Source of the DNA: Winogradskyella haliclonae
GTDB lineage: Bacteria; Bacteroidota; Bacteroidia; Flavobacteriales; Flavobacteriaceae
Direction: 5' to 3'
NCBI RefSeq assembly: GCF_014635865.1
Contig: NZ_BMDQ01000004.1
Span: 1 to 64,000, forward strand
Length of the DNA stretch: 64,000 nucleotides
Part shown: positions 9,953 to 20,667 of the stretch, piece after piece
Position numbering within the stretch: the stretch's first letter is position 1
Layout of the letters: every line of letters begins with the position of its first letter
The notes under the pieces: model-generated
Told to the model about the DNA's origin: nothing
The model's database searches: none
The model's input: the letters and a program-made list of their open reading frames with translations, nothing else
Program-made: the position numbers and the translations under genes

Positions 9953-10777
9953 ATGCACGCTTTAGAAATAGTTTGGGACCCAATTAAATTTTTGGATTTA
10001 GGTTTTTTTAAACTTCACTTTTATAGTGTCATGTGGATAGTTGCTTTTATTCTAGGATTTTATGTCACAAAACGCATATACAGAAACGAAAATCAGTCGG
10101 ATGAATCTTTAGACTCAATATTTATCTACTCGGTTATAGGGATTATGCTAGGAGCACGCCTTGGACATGTTATTTTTTATCAACCAGAATTAATTACTGA
10201 AGATTTTTTCAGCATATTTCTTCCATTTAAATTTAAAGGAGGTTTTGAATTTACTGGATTCCAAGGTTTGGCTAGTCATGGCGCAGCCATAGCGATGATA
10301 ATCTCTATGTACCTATACAACAAAAAAGTACTCAAGAAAACTGTATTGTGGATTTTAGACCGTGTAGTTGTTGCTGTTGCCTTAGGTGCTGTATTTGTTA
10401 GAATTGGAAATTTTATAAATTCAGAAATTATAGGAAAATACACGGGAACAGATTTTGGTGTAGTATTCAAGCAATTAGGAGAAACCGCTCCGCGACATCC
10501 TTCTCAATTATATGAAGCCTTCTTTTATGTTTTTGTGTTTTTGATTTTATTTTTCACCTATTGGAGAACTAAAAAATCTCAACAGCAAGGCTTTTTATTT
10601 GGTTTATTTTTAGTTCTCTTATGGACTGTTAGATTCTTCGTTGAATTCTCAAAAGAAGCTCAAGTTGAAGAACGTGCAGATTGGTTATTAAACACTGGAC
10701 AATTATTAAGTATACCATTTATACTTATAGGCTTATACTTTATGTTTATATACAAGCCTAAGACTAAAGAAGCATAA
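9953..10777 (+). CDS. lgt: Prolipoprotein diacylglyceryl transferase
   Basis: Inner-membrane enzyme moving diacylglycerol from phosphatidylglycerol to the lipobox cysteine of prolipoproteins, the first step of lipoprotein maturation. It has 274 residues with about seven membrane segments. Signature RIGNFINSEIIG is present, along with the conserved GLASHGA histidine region and RHPSQLYEA. Its product would be needed for the many lipobox proteins in this window. The stop overlaps the next start as TAATG, showing translational coupling to the DUF192 lipoprotein. Confidence 0.97.
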   Translation: MHALEIVWDPIKFLDLGFFKLHFYSVMWIVAFILGFYVTKRIYRNENQSDESLDSIFIYSVIGIMLGARLGHVIFYQPELITEDFFSIFLPFKFKGGFEFTGFQGLASHGAAIAMIISMYLYNKKVLKKTVLWILDRVVVAVALGAVFVRIGNFINSEIIGKYTGTDFGVVFKQLGETAPRHPSQLYEAFFYVFVFLILFFTYWRTKKSQQQGFLFGLFLVLLWTVRFFVEFSKEAQVEERADWLLNTGQLLSIPFILIGLYFMFIYKPKTKEA

Positions 10778-11262
10778 TGATTAATCGTAAGTTTAGGTTA
10801 CTGTTTTGTATATATATAGTTGCTTTTAGTTTTACAGCTTGTAACAATTCTAAAAAGAACATCTCTAAATCTTCTGAAATTACCTTTACAAAAGAAGGAA
10901 CACTTCAACTAAAAAAAGCGTCGAACGATTCGGTTATAAAAACTTTAGATATCGAGATTGCTGATGACGAATACCAGACCCAAACGGGATTGATGTATCG
11001 CAATAGTATGAAAGAGTCTCAAGGCATGTTATTTATATTTCCTAATGAAATATCTCGTAGTTTCTATATGAAGAATACACGTATTCCGCTAGATATCATA
11101 TATATCTCTGCAGATAGTACAATTGTAAGTTTTCAAAAAAATGCTAAGCCATTTGATGAAACGTCATTGCCATCAAATGCACCAGCTAAATATGTCTTAG
11201 AAATTAACGCAGGACTTTCTGATGCATGGAATATTGAAATAGGAGACAAGATTAAGTTTTAA
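10777..11262 (+). CDS. DUF192 family lipoprotein
   Basis: 161 residues. A lipobox (SFTAC, C22) marks it as a lipoprotein. The rest is a DUF192 domain (about 45-160), with MLFIFPNE, FYMKNTRIPLDIIYI and the C-terminal KYVLEINAG. The biochemical role of DUF192 is not established. Its ATG overlaps the lgt stop by one base, so translation is coupled to the enzyme that would lipidate it. The transcript ends at the palindromic terminator at 11275-11316. Confidence 0.9.
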   Translation: MINRKFRLLFCIYIVAFSFTACNNSKKNISKSSEITFTKEGTLQLKKASNDSVIKTLDIEIADDEYQTQTGLMYRNSMKESQGMLFIFPNEISRSFYMKNTRIPLDIIYISADSTIVSFQKNAKPFDETSLPSNAPAKYVLEINAGLSDAWNIEIGDKIKF

Positions 11263-11274
11263 TTAAATTTTACT

Positions 11275-11316
11275 AATAATAAAAAAGACTGCCAATTGGC
11301 AGTCTTTTTTATTATT
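11275..11316. terminator. 42-bp perfect palindrome, bidirectional terminator
   Basis: Perfectly self-complementary stretch with core GACTGCCAATTGGCAGTC flanked by A6 and T6 runs. It sits between the convergent DUF192 gene and secDF, and can terminate both. Confidence 0.93.
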
Positions 11317-11329
11317 ATAAGATTAGAGA

Positions 11330-14300
11330 TTAGGCTTCTTCTTCCTCATTTTCTTTTACCTTTTTCTTTAAAGACTCTGCTGCATCACCTTTCTTAGCTG
11401 TATCGTACATTATTGGAGTTGCAATAAATACCGATGAATATGTACCAACTAATACACCCACTATTAAAGCAAATAAGAATCCTCTTAACGAATCTGCTCC
11501 TAAGAAGAACATCGCTAATAGTACGACTAAGGTTGTTAAAGATGTATTTAATGTTCTACTCAATGTACTATTTACAGAAGCATTAATCGTTTTTCCTAAG
11601 CTCCAGCCCGAATGTTCATTAAGATATTCTCTAATTCTATCGAATACAACCACGGTATCATTAAGCGAGTATCCAATTACGGTCAAAATTGCCGCAATAA
11701 ATGCTTGGTCAATTTCCATACTAAAAGGCATCCATTTCCATGCGATTGAGAATATACCTAATACAATTAATACATCATGGAAAACCGCTGCAACAGCTCC
11801 AAGTGAGAATTGCCATTTCTTAAAACGAATTAAGATATAAAGGAATACAACTACTAAAGAACCGAGTATTGCCCAGAAAGATGATTTTTTAATATCATCG
11901 GCAATTGTTGGACTTACTTTACTAGATAGCATTTTACCAATCTTCTTATCTCCAGAACCCTCTAAAAATTCATCATAAGTGATTCCGTCCGGTAAGTATG
12001 TTTTTAAAGCTTCAAATAATTTAGACTGTACTTCTTCATCGGCATCAGTAGAGTTATCTTCAACTAAGTATTTTGTTGAAATTTTTAATTGGTTATCGGC
12101 ACCAATAGTCTTTACCTCTGCACTACCAAAAACAGCCGGATCATTTAATGTCTTAGAGACTTCTTCTGTACTTAAGGATTGTGCAAAACGTACTTGATAT
12201 GTTCTACCACCAACAAAGTCTATACCTTGATCCAAATTGTTTGTAAATAAAGACGCTACACCTGCAGTAATTAATAATCCAGAAATTACATATGCAATCT
12301 TACGTTTTCCTAAGAAATTAATATTTACATTCTTTAGGAAACCTTTAGTTATAGCTGTAGAGAAATCTAATTTTCCACCACGATTTACATACCAGTCAAT
12401 AAGTAATCTTGTAATAAAAATTGCTGTAAATAATGATGTTAAAATACCAATGATTAATGTTGTCGCAAAACCTTTAATTGGTCCTGTTCCAAAAATAAAT
12501 AAGATTAATGCTGTTAGACCTGTGGTTATATTGGCATCTAAGATTGAAGATAATGCATTCGCAAAACCATCTTTAATGGCCATTTTCTGATCTTTTCCTT
12601 TAGCTAATTCTTCACGGATACGCTCAAAGATAAGTACGTTAGCATCAACCGAAATACCAATAGTTAATACGATACCAGCGATACCAGGTAATGTTAATAC
12701 TGCCCCTAATCCAGACAATACGCCGAAGATTAAAAGGATGTTAAATAATAAAGCAATATCTGCAAATCCACCTGCTTTACCATAATAAAAAATCATCCAT
12801 AGTAAAACAAATATTAATGCTAAACCAAAAGAAATTATACCAGAATCAATAGCTTCTTGACCTAAAGATGGCCCAACCTCATCAGCCTGGACAATCTCAG
12901 CAGATGCTGGTAATTTACCAGCTCTTAAAACATTCGCTAAATCTGTAGCCTCTTCTACAGTAAATGTTCCTGAAATCTGAGAATTACCTCCAGCAATTGG
13001 CCCAGTACTTACTCCAGGTGCAGAATACACAATATTATCTAAGACTATAGCAATATTACCTCTTGTTTCATAAGCAACTTTGGTCATATCCTCCCAAATC
13101 TTAGCACCTTTTGCATTCATCTGCATGCTAACTGCCGGGCGGTTAACTTGGTCATAATCTTGTCTTGCATCTGTAATAACAGCACCACTTAGCTGAGGCT
13201 CATCATCTCTGTTACTCTTTAGACCATATAGCTCTACAAATTCTGAGTCTTTATCTGCAGGTTTACCCCATGCAAAACGTGCATAACGTTGCTCTACAGG
13301 TAATAAATCACGGTTAGCATTAAGCTTCTTAAGAACATCATCCTTATCCTTAGCTAAGAAAATACCTATCACTGGACCTCCAGAACCTAAATTCTGAATT
13401 CCTAATGGGTTTGTATTTTCCTGTACAGCAGTAGAATCGTTTTCTATCTGACCTGTTAAGTCATCAATAACGCTTGATGTAGAATCTACATCTTCAGTAG
13501 CTTCAGTTTGTTCAGTTGTATCTTCTGTAGTTTCAGTAGCTGCTTTTTGAGCCTCAAGTAAACGCTGGTTAACTTGTAATAAGTAACCCGCTAAATCTTG
13601 AGTTGTATAAGTTTCCCAGAATTGTAACTGGGCTGTTTTAGTAATAATATCTACTACACGTTTCTTATCTTTAGCTCCTGGTAATTCTATTAATATACGA
13701 CCACCATTACCTAATCGTTGAATATTTGGAGATGTTACACCAAACCCATCGATACGATTACGTAATACCTCGAAAGCAGAAACAATAGATTCATCAACCT
13801 TTCTTGAAATAATACTTTGTACCTCTCCATCAGTCATATTAAACGTAATATCATCGCTCAATGTACGGTTAGCAAAAATATCTGGAGACGCAAGTTTGGT
13901 ATCGCCTTTAATAGCATCAAACGCCGTGTAAAATGATTCTAAGTAAGAATCCTGAGAGTCTTTCTGTAACTCATCAGCATCTAAAAGTGCTTGATTAAAA
14001 ATTGGGTCTTTACTATTATTGGCAAGTCCTTTTAAAATATCTTTTACAGAAATTTCTATAATAGCATTAATACCACCTTTAAGGTCAAGACCTAAGTTCA
14101 TGGCATTATCTTTCACATCGCTGTAGGTATACTTACTTATACCTAAGTTATAGACTTCTTGGTTATTTAATGAATCTAAGTAACGTAACTCTGCAGTACT
14201 GATATCGTTGTTCTCTGTATACTTAGATTGTGCAAATTGCTTTGCTTCTTTTTCAAGCTGATTGGCTTTAAACGTAAATGATAACTGGTAGATACTTACC

Positions 14301-14347
14301 AATCCAAATAGTACGGCAAACAGCTTTACTAATCCTTTGTTTTGCAT
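11330..14347 (-). CDS. secDF: SecD-SecF fusion protein translocase subunit
   Basis: Proton-driven auxiliary component of the Sec translocon. It pulls preproteins across the inner membrane and supports export of the secreted proteins in this window. At 1005 residues it is a single-chain SecDF, the normal form in Bacteroidetes. The SecD half has LGLDLKGGINAIIE near residue 85, the P1-head domain and ISVDANVLIFERIREE in TM4. The SecF half starts near residue 680 with GIDFVGGRTYQVRF and has YSLNDTVVVFDRIREY. A T/E/D-rich low-complexity insertion lies around residues 265-310. The C-terminus is highly acidic (ENEEEEA). Its promoter is well defined at 14382-14412. Confidence 0.97.
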   Translation of the reverse strand: MQNKGLVKLFAVLFGLVSIYQLSFTFKANQLEKEAKQFAQSKYTENNDISTAELRYLDSLNNQEVYNLGISKYTYSDVKDNAMNLGLDLKGGINAIIEISVKDILKGLANNSKDPIFNQALLDADELQKDSQDSYLESFYTAFDAIKGDTKLASPDIFANRTLSDDITFNMTDGEVQSIISRKVDESIVSAFEVLRNRIDGFGVTSPNIQRLGNGGRILIELPGAKDKKRVVDIITKTAQLQFWETYTTQDLAGYLLQVNQRLLEAQKAATETTEDTTEQTEATEDVDSTSSVIDDLTGQIENDSTAVQENTNPLGIQNLGSGGPVIGIFLAKDKDDVLKKLNANRDLLPVEQRYARFAWGKPADKDSEFVELYGLKSNRDDEPQLSGAVITDARQDYDQVNRPAVSMQMNAKGAKIWEDMTKVAYETRGNIAIVLDNIVYSAPGVSTGPIAGGNSQISGTFTVEEATDLANVLRAGKLPASAEIVQADEVGPSLGQEAIDSGIISFGLALIFVLLWMIFYYGKAGGFADIALLFNILLIFGVLSGLGAVLTLPGIAGIVLTIGISVDANVLIFERIREELAKGKDQKMAIKDGFANALSSILDANITTGLTALILFIFGTGPIKGFATTLIIGILTSLFTAIFITRLLIDWYVNRGGKLDFSTAITKGFLKNVNINFLGKRKIAYVISGLLITAGVASLFTNNLDQGIDFVGGRTYQVRFAQSLSTEEVSKTLNDPAVFGSAEVKTIGADNQLKISTKYLVEDNSTDADEEVQSKLFEALKTYLPDGITYDEFLEGSGDKKIGKMLSSKVSPTIADDIKKSSFWAILGSLVVVFLYILIRFKKWQFSLGAVAAVFHDVLIVLGIFSIAWKWMPFSMEIDQAFIAAILTVIGYSLNDTVVVFDRIREYLNEHSGWSLGKTINASVNSTLSRTLNTSLTTLVVLLAMFFLGADSLRGFLFALIVGVLVGTYSSVFIATPIMYDTAKKGDAAESLKKKVKENEEEEA

Positions 14348-14381
14348 TGTTTTTGGTTTTATGTCGAATTTTACAAATGAG

Positions 14382-14412
14382 CAAATATAATTTTCGCCTA
14401 TCTATCCGACAA
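14382..14412 (-). promoter_or_regulatory. secDF promoter (TTG - 20 nt - TATATTTG)
   Basis: On the minus strand a TTG at 14410-14412 precedes an exact TAnnTTTG box (14382-14389) by 20 nt, the full Bacteroidetes -33/-7 arrangement. The ATG lies 35 nt downstream. This is the most complete promoter seen in the window. Confidence 0.75.
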
Positions 14413-14499
14413 TTAATTTGTTATAAAAATTGAGTTGAAATTGAATGAGAATAGATATTCTCAATTAGTACTCAGCAGTATTTACTGAATAAATTTTGG

Positions 14500-15096
14500 T
14501 TAAGCTAATGGTCCTGCTCTAACTTCTGGTATGTTATGAGATGTATTATCTGATACAAATACTACCAACTGGTTAGCATTGTAAGCAACTTTTAAATTAA
14601 AATAGGTTTTGGAAGTCTCAACTAAAACAGGAAACCTAAGCACATCAGGATTAAAAGAGCGGTCACTCTTTAAATTAAAGGTATAAACTTGCTGACCTTC
14701 AAAGTCCCATGGTGTATTATCCCCTATTTCAATTTGAAAAATATCAAGAATGTAGTCTTTAGCTTCTTTTTGTATCGGCAGTTTTGATTCGCTATCAAAA
14801 GTAATTTCTGCTTCTTCAGAAAGCATCTGTTTTACATTACTGACAGCTTTATCGCTATGATAAGAAATACGAACAAATCCATTATCACTTGACGTAATTT
14901 CAATACTATCTGCTCCAATTAGCTCAAGTGCATTTGAAATTTGTACTAAAGAATCTTCTGCCTGCGAATCTGTAAGCTGCTCATCTGCAAAGTGAATTAC
15001 AATTTCTTGATTGGCAGAAGGTTTCTGGTACTGCTGCACTACACCTAACAATGTTAGGCTTAATACAAAGCTAAATAAGTACCATTTTATTTTCAT
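14500..15096 (-). CDS. Exported hypothetical protein (198 aa)
   Basis: The N-terminal hydrophobic segment (WYLFSFVLSLTLLGVV) is a signal anchor or signal peptide, and the rest is soluble and acidic. Motifs such as IVIHFADEQ, VRISYHSDKAV and TPWDFEGQQVYTFNLK are visible, but I recognise no family. It sits directly upstream of secDF on the same strand with about 150 bp between. That gap holds the secDF promoter, so they are separate units. A companion of Sec export is possible but rests only on position. Confidence 0.65.
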   Translation of the reverse strand: MKIKWYLFSFVLSLTLLGVVQQYQKPSANQEIVIHFADEQLTDSQAEDSLVQISNALELIGADSIEITSSDNGFVRISYHSDKAVSNVKQMLSEEAEITFDSESKLPIQKEAKDYILDIFQIEIGDNTPWDFEGQQVYTFNLKSDRSFNPDVLRFPVLVETSKTYFNLKVAYNANQLVVFVSDNTSHNIPEVRAGPLA

Positions 15097-15114
15097 GCGC
15101 CAAATATAAAAAAT

Positions 15115-15138
15115 AAAGACTGCTTTTTTGCAGTCTTT
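15115..15138 (-). terminator. Hairpin terminator after the DUF4412-like gene
   Basis: A 9-bp stem AAAGACTGC / GCAGTCTTT with a 6-nt loop, followed on the minus strand by a T-rich tract. It lies between the DUF4412-like gene and the 198-residue hypothetical. Confidence 0.85.
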
Positions 15139-15165
15139 ACCATAGAATTATATAAGTCCTCTAAT

Positions 15166-15816
15166 TTACATTTTTGTATATCCTTCAGGAGGCGTTAAAT
15201 TAAATTTATTGTCATCAACAGGTTTAGCTTCCATCTTAGTCACCTCAGATTTAATAATAATTTCTGATCCCATCTGATTCATTTTAATCACCATATACAA
15301 AGGATAACCATTTACCTTGTCACCTAACATAGCTGTTTGCTGTGTTTTTACTCCCTGAATTTTATCAGTAATAAACATTTCCATAGTCATTTCTGCACCA
15401 TTTTGGTTAATGCTTATTATATATTGTTTTAAATCATAACCAAGGACATTCTTAGTTTCGGTCCCTTCAGTTACAGTTATGTTTTTTAACATTTCTTCAG
15501 TAACCTCAACCTTTTGAGATGCATATTTTTTTCCTAATCCCGGCATATCCATAAGCTGCAATAACTCATTTGATTCAGCATCAATAATGATAGTTACATC
15601 TCCTGACATTGGATTTGAAGATTCAGTCCTAGACTTAGCACCATCTACATAAGTTGTTGTTATCATTTCACCTATTGCAGATAAGCTTGCGTTGACTTGT
15701 TCATTTGGAGATGTCATGTTTTGTTTCATGGTAATAACACCTTCAGTAAATTTTTCCTGAGCTATTGCAGAAAATGAAATCCCCACAGCTAGGAGAAATA
15801 ATAAAATATTTTTCAT
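15166..15816 (-). CDS. Secreted DUF4412-like protein
   Basis: 216 residues from the chosen start. The signal peptide is NILLFLLAVGISFSAIAQ, followed by a beta-rich domain with FTEGVITMKQNM, DAESNELLQLMDMPG, YDLKQYIISI and the terminal FNLTPPEGYTKM. This resembles DUF4412/LolA-like outer-membrane-associated proteins, and I hold the family call loosely. Another in-frame ATG exists at 15840, but it lies inside the mdh terminator hairpin (15831-15862). The ATG at 15816, which directly precedes the signal peptide, is therefore preferred. It is flanked on both sides by terminators and so appears monocistronic. Confidence 0.7.
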   Translation of the reverse strand: MKNILLFLLAVGISFSAIAQEKFTEGVITMKQNMTSPNEQVNASLSAIGEMITTTYVDGAKSRTESSNPMSGDVTIIIDAESNELLQLMDMPGLGKKYASQKVEVTEEMLKNITVTEGTETKNVLGYDLKQYIISINQNGAEMTMEMFITDKIQGVKTQQTAMLGDKVNGYPLYMVIKMNQMGSEIIIKSEVTKMEAKPVDDNKFNLTPPEGYTKM

Positions 15817-15830
15817 AATTTTTAAAATAT

Positions 15831-15862
15831 AAAGCCTCATTAGTGATAACTAATAAGGCTTT
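15831..15862 (-). terminator. mdh terminator hairpin
   Basis: AAAGCCT and AGGCTTT form the base of the stem and ATTAGT / ACTAAT its upper part, with one mismatch between. It lies 28 bp past the mdh stop. Confidence 0.75.
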
Positions 15863-15889
15863 GTTAATAGTTATTTAATTTATTGTGAA

Positions 15890-16816
15890 CTAAAGTTCTA
15901 AAAGACCATTCGTCTTTTTTACACCTTCAGCACTTGCTTTCATATGCTCTTTTTCAGCATCACTTAAAGACACATCAACAATTCTTTCGATTCCATTTCT
16001 ACCTAGTACCACTGGTACACCGATACATAGGTCACTTAAACCATATTCGCCATCTAATAATGTAGAGCATGGATAAACTTTCTTTTGGTCACAAGCAATA
16101 GCTTGCACTAATCCAGATACAGCAGCTCCAGGTGCATACCACGCAGAAGTTCCTAATAATCCTGTTAAAGTAGCACCACCTACTTTGGTATCAGCAGCAA
16201 CTTGGTTCAGTCTTTCTTCAGATAAAAACTCAGAAACCTTTATACTATTTCTTGTTGCATGTGATGTTAATGGCACCATACCTTTATCACTATGTCCGCC
16301 AATTACCATACCATCTACATCACTAATTGGAGCTTCTAAAGCTTCTGCTAATCGATACTTAAAACGTGCAGAATCTAATGCACCACCCATACCAATAATT
16401 CTATGCTTTGGTAAGTCTGTAATTTTGTGTACCAAATATGTCATCGTGTCCATTGGATTACTTACTACAATTAAAATTGTATTAGGAGAATGCTCTACCA
16501 AACTTGCAGAAACTGTCTTTACAATACCAGCATTGATACCGATAAGCTCTTCACGAGTCATTCCAGGTTTACGAGGAATACCAGAAGTAATTACACAAAT
16601 ATCGCTATTTGCAGTTTTAGAGTAATCACTTGTACTTCCTGTGATTTTAGTATCAAAACCGTTAAGAGATGCTGTTTGCATTAAGTCCATTGCTTTTCCT
16701 TCAGCATAGCCTTCTTTGATGTCTAACAAAACAACTTCTGAAGCAAAGTTTTTAATCGCAATATATTCTGCACAACTTGCACCTACTGCTCCTGCTCCAA
16801 CTACTGTTACTTTCAT
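15890..16816 (-). CDS. mdh: Malate dehydrogenase
   Basis: NAD-dependent oxidation of malate to oxaloacetate in the TCA cycle, cytosolic. 308 residues, LDH-like type. The N-terminal Rossmann motif is GAGAVGASCAEY. The substrate/catalytic region has VVSNPMDTMTYL, GMGGALDSARFKYRL and GGHSDKGMVPL with the catalytic histidine. Active-site-loop arginines lie near IPRKPGMTREEL. The usual GGHGD is GGHSD here, a common variant in this phylum. An exact TAnnTTTG promoter box lies 38 bp upstream, and a hairpin follows the stop, so it is likely monocistronic. Confidence 0.97.
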   Translation of the reverse strand: MKVTVVGAGAVGASCAEYIAIKNFASEVVLLDIKEGYAEGKAMDLMQTASLNGFDTKITGSTSDYSKTANSDICVITSGIPRKPGMTREELIGINAGIVKTVSASLVEHSPNTILIVVSNPMDTMTYLVHKITDLPKHRIIGMGGALDSARFKYRLAEALEAPISDVDGMVIGGHSDKGMVPLTSHATRNSIKVSEFLSEERLNQVAADTKVGGATLTGLLGTSAWYAPGAAVSGLVQAIACDQKKVYPCSTLLDGEYGLSDLCIGVPVVLGRNGIERIVDVSLSDAEKEHMKASAEGVKKTNGLLEL

Positions 16817-16853
16817 ATTTATGGTATTTATTAGTGTTATTAAAATGTGATTG

Positions 16854-16861
16854 CAAAATTA
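16854..16861 (-). promoter_or_regulatory. mdh promoter -7 box (TAATTTTG)
   Basis: Exact TAnnTTTG on the minus strand, 37 nt before the mdh ATG. Confidence 0.55.
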
Positions 16862-16908
16862 AGGCTTTACACCTTAAATTCCATGAATAATATCATAGTA
16901 TTAACAAA

Positions 16909-16938
16909 AAAAAGAGCTGCGTTTCTGCAGCTCTTTTT
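16909..16938 (-). terminator. gyrB terminator hairpin
   Basis: A 12-bp perfect stem (AAAAAGAGCTGC / GCAGCTCTTTTT) with a 6-nt loop, 13 bp past the gyrB stop on the minus strand. Confidence 0.9.
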
Positions 16939-16951
16939 AAACTCTTTTAGT

Positions 16952-18919
<1,968 letters not shown>

Positions 18920-18930
18920 TTATACACATA

Positions 18931-18957
18931 AAAAAAGACGCTTTTTGCGTCTCTTTT
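18931..18957 (-). terminator. Terminator-like hairpin in the gyrB leader
   Basis: On the minus strand, GAGACGC - AAAAA - GCGTC followed by a T run, the form of an intrinsic terminator. It lies about 40 bp before the gyrB ATG and directly after the predicted gyrB start site (box at 18967-18974). It could be a 5'-end stabiliser or attenuator of gyrB, or the distant terminator of the CPBP gene ending at 19183. Confidence 0.6.
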
Positions 18958-18966
18958 GAGTACCAT

Positions 18967-18974
18967 CAAAGATA
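18967..18974 (-). promoter_or_regulatory. Putative gyrB promoter -7 box (TATCTTTG)
   Basis: Exact TAnnTTTG match on the minus strand, 78 nt before the gyrB ATG. The predicted RNA would start within a few bases of the 18931-18957 hairpin. Confidence 0.5.
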
Positions 18975-19046
18975 AGAAATAACAAGCCTATTTTAAAGCT
19001 TTTTGTAAGTTTTACGCAATAATTATCAACATTTGTTAATTACCTG

Positions 19047-19081
19047 AAAGTGTCTTAAATCGCTTAAAAAGTGTCTTAAAT
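19047..19081. repeat. 14-bp direct repeat spaced 21 bp, upstream of gyrB
   Basis: AAAGTGTCTTAAAT occurs at 19047-19060 and again at 19068-19081, exactly two helical turns apart. This places both copies on the same DNA face, as expected of a protein operator. It lies about 75-110 bp upstream of the predicted gyrB box. Confidence 0.6.
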
Positions 19082-19182
19082 TAGATTTTGGCGATTTTTA
19101 TTATCACTTAAGAATTTAATTTAATAAAAATGGCTTAGACGTCAAATTCTGAAATTTTGGTTTGGTTAGAATTTGAATAAAA

Positions 19183-20010
19183 TCATGTTGATTTACGCTT
19201 CTTCATAAATGGAAAGTCATTCCATTTCCAAATTACGTATGTAAGTAACAAATAAAATACATTCCATATAACAATAACTATAATAAATGGTGTCCACGTT
19301 TCGAAAGTGATGTGTTCTGGAATATAAAAAACACTATCTCCATTATTATAGTTAGTAAGCAAATGACGTGTTGCCCAATTATTTCCTAAATGTATACCAA
19401 TAGGAAAAAACAACGTTTTTGATTTTAATAATGCTGTCGCAAATAATAGATGACCTATAGGAATTGTAATCGCTAGAAAAAGAACCATTGCTTTATTTTG
19501 AATTACTTCTCTATCTAAAATATGAACTAGCATAAATAATGTTCCAAAAATGAGATTTGCTTTGACGACATTACTTACTTCAATTGTTTTTTTAAAAGCA
19601 TAGCCTCTAAATAATAATTCTTCTATAGCTACTTGTGGCAGAATACTATAAAATCCATATAGAATGACACTATAGTTTATATCCGAAGTTGTGATTTCAA
19701 ATGTCGCACCTGTATATAATCCTCTAAAGTATTTAGCCAATAAAAAAGCAACAGCTCCAATAATTATTCCTATGGGCAAAAAAGAGAGGTTACGAAACGA
19801 TACATTTAACCCAATATGTTTTAATGACTTTTTATCTATTTTGAATAGAAACCAAGTTACTACAATTAGCAATATTACAGATGTAAACGGAAAATAACGT
19901 TTTAAGAAAGGTGTTTCAATCAAGCCACTAACAAAAAGCGCTAACCCATAGAGAACAATTATTACTATAAATCGGCAAATAATAGGATATTTTGATATTA
20001 GTGTTTTCAT
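19183..20010 (-). CDS. CPBP family intramembrane metalloprotease
   Basis: Predicted polytopic membrane protein of 275 residues with about eight hydrophobic segments. The CPBP/Abi (Rce1-like) motifs are in place: EELLFR with E130, E131 and R135; H163 in the FGTLFMLVH helix; and H207 with N210/N211 in GIHLGNNW. These are the residues that form the glutamate/histidine active site in the family. Bacterial members process or modify membrane peptides, and some confer bacteriocin immunity; the substrate here is unknown. It follows the XRE-DUF4870 regulator on the same strand with about 70 bp between, so the two could form a regulator/membrane-protease pair. Confidence 0.88.
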   Translation of the reverse strand: MKTLISKYPIICRFIVIIVLYGLALFVSGLIETPFLKRYFPFTSVILLIVVTWFLFKIDKKSLKHIGLNVSFRNLSFLPIGIIIGAVAFLLAKYFRGLYTGATFEITTSDINYSVILYGFYSILPQVAIEELLFRGYAFKKTIEVSNVVKANLIFGTLFMLVHILDREVIQNKAMVLFLAITIPIGHLLFATALLKSKTLFFPIGIHLGNNWATRHLLTNYNNGDSVFYIPEHITFETWTPFIIVIVIWNVFYLLLTYVIWKWNDFPFMKKRKST

Positions 20011-20079
20011 ACTATTTAGGTATTAGTCATTTTAGCCACTATTTAATTGGCTATAAAAAAAGATTAGAAAAAATAACGA

Positions 20080-20646
20080 TTAAGACTTCGTCTTTAGAAA
20101 TGGTATAGATAGTGGATAATTACAAACTCCTGAACTCAAAGCTAACATCAAATTTTTAACGCTAAAAATGATACCAAAAAGTGCTACTGCTGCTGTACCA
20201 AAAAAGTTAAACCCCGGAAACGGAAAAAATAACAACAGCGATATAATTAACAAGAGATTAATAGTGCAATGAAAATTAATCACAGCTCTACCATGCGAAT
20301 CGTAAATTTTATTATCCTCAGCTTTACTTATCCATATAAATAGTGGGAACAGCACATTTGCAAAAGGAATTATTAAACCAAAGAAAGGCGAACCATGTAT
20401 CAATAACATCCACTTACGTTTTATAGTTTCTTCTTTTGGATTATCTAATACAATGAGATCGTCTACTTCTACATCTAAACCAACTGCTAATAACTTTATG
20501 GTTTGCAAATGTGGTTGTACCTCACCTTTCTCTATACGTTGAATTGTACGTACACCTACAGTTGTTTTATCTGCAAGCTCTTCTTGAGTAAGCCCTTTAA
20601 GTTTACGCTGGTATACTAAATTATCTTTTAATGTTTGCTGTTTCAT
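20080..20646 (-). CDS. XRE helix-turn-helix regulator fused to DUF4870 membrane domain
   Basis: 188 residues. The N-terminal 65 residues are an XRE/Cro-type HTH with LTQEELADKTTVGVRTIQRI. The C-terminal part from about residue 80 is a DUF4870-like membrane domain with three to four hydrophobic segments (GLIIPFANVLFPLFIW, HCTINLLLIISLLLFF, VALFGIIFSV). This makes it a membrane-anchored DNA-binding protein. An exact TAnnTTTG box lies 22 bp upstream. Signal and targets are unknown; the adjacent CPBP protease on the same strand is one candidate partner. Confidence 0.88.
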   Translation of the reverse strand: MKQQTLKDNLVYQRKLKGLTQEELADKTTVGVRTIQRIEKGEVQPHLQTIKLLAVGLDVEVDDLIVLDNPKEETIKRKWMLLIHGSPFFGLIIPFANVLFPLFIWISKAEDNKIYDSHGRAVINFHCTINLLLIISLLLFFPFPGFNFFGTAAVALFGIIFSVKNLMLALSSGVCNYPLSIPFLKTKS

Positions 20647-20667
20647 TACTACATCATTTTGTCAATA

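Noticed and set aside
18931-18957. Hairpin as an independent small RNA
   Set aside because: The predicted product from the nearby promoter would be only about 30 nt; a leader hairpin or terminator is simpler.
19023-19031. TTATCAACA, close to a DnaA box, upstream of gyrB
   Set aside because: A single near-match in A+T-rich DNA, with no cluster of boxes and no dnaA, recF or dnaN nearby; not enough for an origin.
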